From SHNJ01 sp964458615 (GTDB taxonomy: Bacteria > Pseudomonadota > Alphaproteobacteria > SHNJ01), in the NCBI GenBank assembly GCA_964458615.1, contig CAYWJR010000039.1, forward strand, positions 1 through 14,354: 14,354 bases of DNA, read 5' to 3'. The translations under genes and the position numbers were made by a program. Positions 13,337 through 14,354 of this stretch are shown here, piece by piece. Position 1 is the stretch's first letter. Each line of letters starts with the position of its first letter. The notes under the pieces were generated by a model that was not told where the DNA came from, made no database searches, and saw only the letters and a list, made by a program, of their open reading frames with translations.

Positions 13337-14354
13337 ATGCGTTATTTGCCATTGACCGATCAAGACCGCAAAGACATGTTGCGCAAAATCGGTATCGCCA
13401 ATGTCGACGAATTGTTCAAACAAGTGCCGCGTTCGGCGCAATTGGACAAACCGGTCGATTTGCCAGGGTACAAAAGCGAGATCGAAGTTGAATCGATCAT
13501 TCGCGCCATGGCGGCGAAAAATACCGGCACATCGTCGGTGCCGTCGTTTTTGGGTTGCGGCGCATACCGTCACCATGTTCCGGCCAGCGTCGATTACATT
13601 ATCCAGCGCGGCGAATTTTTAACGTCCTATACGCCGTATCAGCCGGAAATCGCGCAAGGCACATTGCAATATTTATTCGAATTCCAAACCCAGGTTTCGA
13701 TGATCACCGGAATGGATGTCGCCAACGCATCGATGTACGATGGATCCACATCCGCAGTCGAAGCGGTGCAAATGGCCAACCGCATCACCAAACGCGATCA
13801 GGTGGTTTTATCGGGCGCCTTGCATCCGCATTACCGCGAAATTATCGAAACGCACGGAAAATACGGCGGTTTTACGGTTAAATCTTTGCCGGCCGATTCC
13901 GGCGCGGATGAAAAATTGCACGCGCATATAACCGATCAAACATCCTGCGTTGTGGTGCAATATCCATGTTTTTACGGCGAAGTGTCCGATTTGACGGAAT
14001 TGTCCAAGCAATGCCACGCCAAGGGCGCGTATTTGGTTGTTGTCGTCAATGAAATCGTATCGCTGGGTTTGATAAAATCGCCGGGCGAAATGGGCGCGGA
14101 TATTGTCGCGGCCGAAGGCCAATCGATCGGCAATGCGTTGAATTTCGGCGGACCGTATGTCGGATTGTTCGCGGCGCGCGAACGCGACGTGCGGCAAATG
14201 CCGGGGCGTTTGTGCGGACAGACCGTCGATGCCGAAGGAAAACGCGGTTTCGTTTTAACCTTATCCACCCGCGAACAACATATCCGCCGCGAAAAGGCGA
14301 CCAGCAATATATGCACCAATGCCGGATTGTGCGCGTTGGCGTTTACCATTCATA
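13337..14354 (+). CDS. gcvPA: Glycine dehydrogenase (decarboxylating) subunit 1, N-terminal part (runs off the window)
   Basis: The open frame from ATG 13337 runs to the end of the window with no stop, giving 339 residues of an expected ~450. The sequence is that of the N-terminal half of the P-protein in its split form: MRYLPLTDQDRKDMLRKIGI, SFLGCGAYRHHVP, SYTPYQPEIAQGTLQYLFEF, MITGMDVANASMYDGSTSA, and NFGGPYVGLFAAR. The protein decarboxylates glycine with PLP, but the PLP lysine belongs to the second subunit (gcvPB), presumably just downstream. AGGAG at 13324-13328 lies 8 nt before the ATG. The short N-terminus beginning MRYLPLTDxD is characteristic of subunit 1, not of the fused ~950-aa GcvP. 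No frameshift is seen. Confidence 0.95.
   Translation, partial: MRYLPLTDQDRKDMLRKIGIANVDELFKQVPRSAQLDKPVDLPGYKSEIEVESIIRAMAAKNTGTSSVPSFLGCGAYRHHVPASVDYIIQRGEFLTSYTPYQPEIAQGTLQYLFEFQTQVSMITGMDVANASMYDGSTSAVEAVQMANRITKRDQVVLSGALHPHYREIIETHGKYGGFTVKSLPADSGADEKLHAHITDQTSCVVVQYPCFYGEVSDLTELSKQCHAKGAYLVVVVNEIVSLGLIKSPGEMGADIVAAEGQSIGNALNFGGPYVGLFAARERDVRQMPGRLCGQTVDAEGKRGFVLTLSTREQHIRREKATSNICTNAGLCALAFTIH

Noticed and set aside
1..14354. Mobile elements, tRNA or rRNA genes, CRISPR repeats, or a defence island
   Set aside because: I found no transposase or integrase motifs, no direct-repeat arrays, no tRNA cloverleaf and no rRNA signatures. Nearly all sequence is explained by conserved housekeeping genes.

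Overview
The window is from an alphaproteobacterium of moderate GC. The evidence is the gene order ctaD-ctaB-coxF-ctaG-ctaE-DUF983-surf1 followed by an M16 peptidase, the ispH...rnhA pair, and the divergent yqgE / DsbD-ScsB pair, all arrangements typical of that class. I cannot place it to genus. The genes are tightly packed and read as ordinary chromosome. I see no mobile elements, tRNA or rRNA genes, or CRISPR arrays.

Region 1 (1-6573, + strand) is one long operon-like run. It holds the C-terminal end of cytochrome c oxidase subunit I (ctaD), heme O synthase (ctaB), a 34-residue CoxF-like membrane peptide, the CuB-insertion factor CtaG/Cox11, subunit III (ctaE), a DUF983 zinc-ribbon membrane protein, SURF1, an M32 metallocarboxypeptidase, and an M16 peptidase related to mitochondrial processing peptidase. 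Four junctions are 4-nt ATGA overlaps (1208, 1309, 3830, 5323). Most of these genes build the aa3-type terminal oxidase: heme supply, copper insertion, subunits and assembly.

Region 2 (6574-9350) has yqgE/algH on the minus strand, convergent with the M16 gene and divergent from a DsbD/ScsB-like thiol:disulfide interchange protein on the plus strand.

Region 3 (9361-11205, minus strand) is read ispH, then an unrecognised 112-aa gene, then rnhA. In many alphaproteobacteria the middle position holds thrB (homoserine kinase). The thrC position between surf1 and the M16 gene is likewise occupied by a different gene, the M32 carboxypeptidase. Together these suggest that the threonine genes have been moved or lost.

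Region 4 (11252-14354, + strand) starts with a small lipoprotein gene whose stop lies 2 nt from gcvT. Then come gcvH and the N-terminal part of gcvPA, the split form of the glycine decarboxylase P-protein, which runs off the end of the window. These encode the glycine cleavage system. There is no room for a glycine riboswitch directly in front of the lipoprotein gene.

The whole window is conserved housekeeping sequence. No clear novel defence or mobile system is visible. The points worth following are the two altered threonine-gene slots, the unknown 112-aa protein, the very small CoxF, the lipoprotein heading the gcv operon, and a dyad-rich stretch in front of rnhA.
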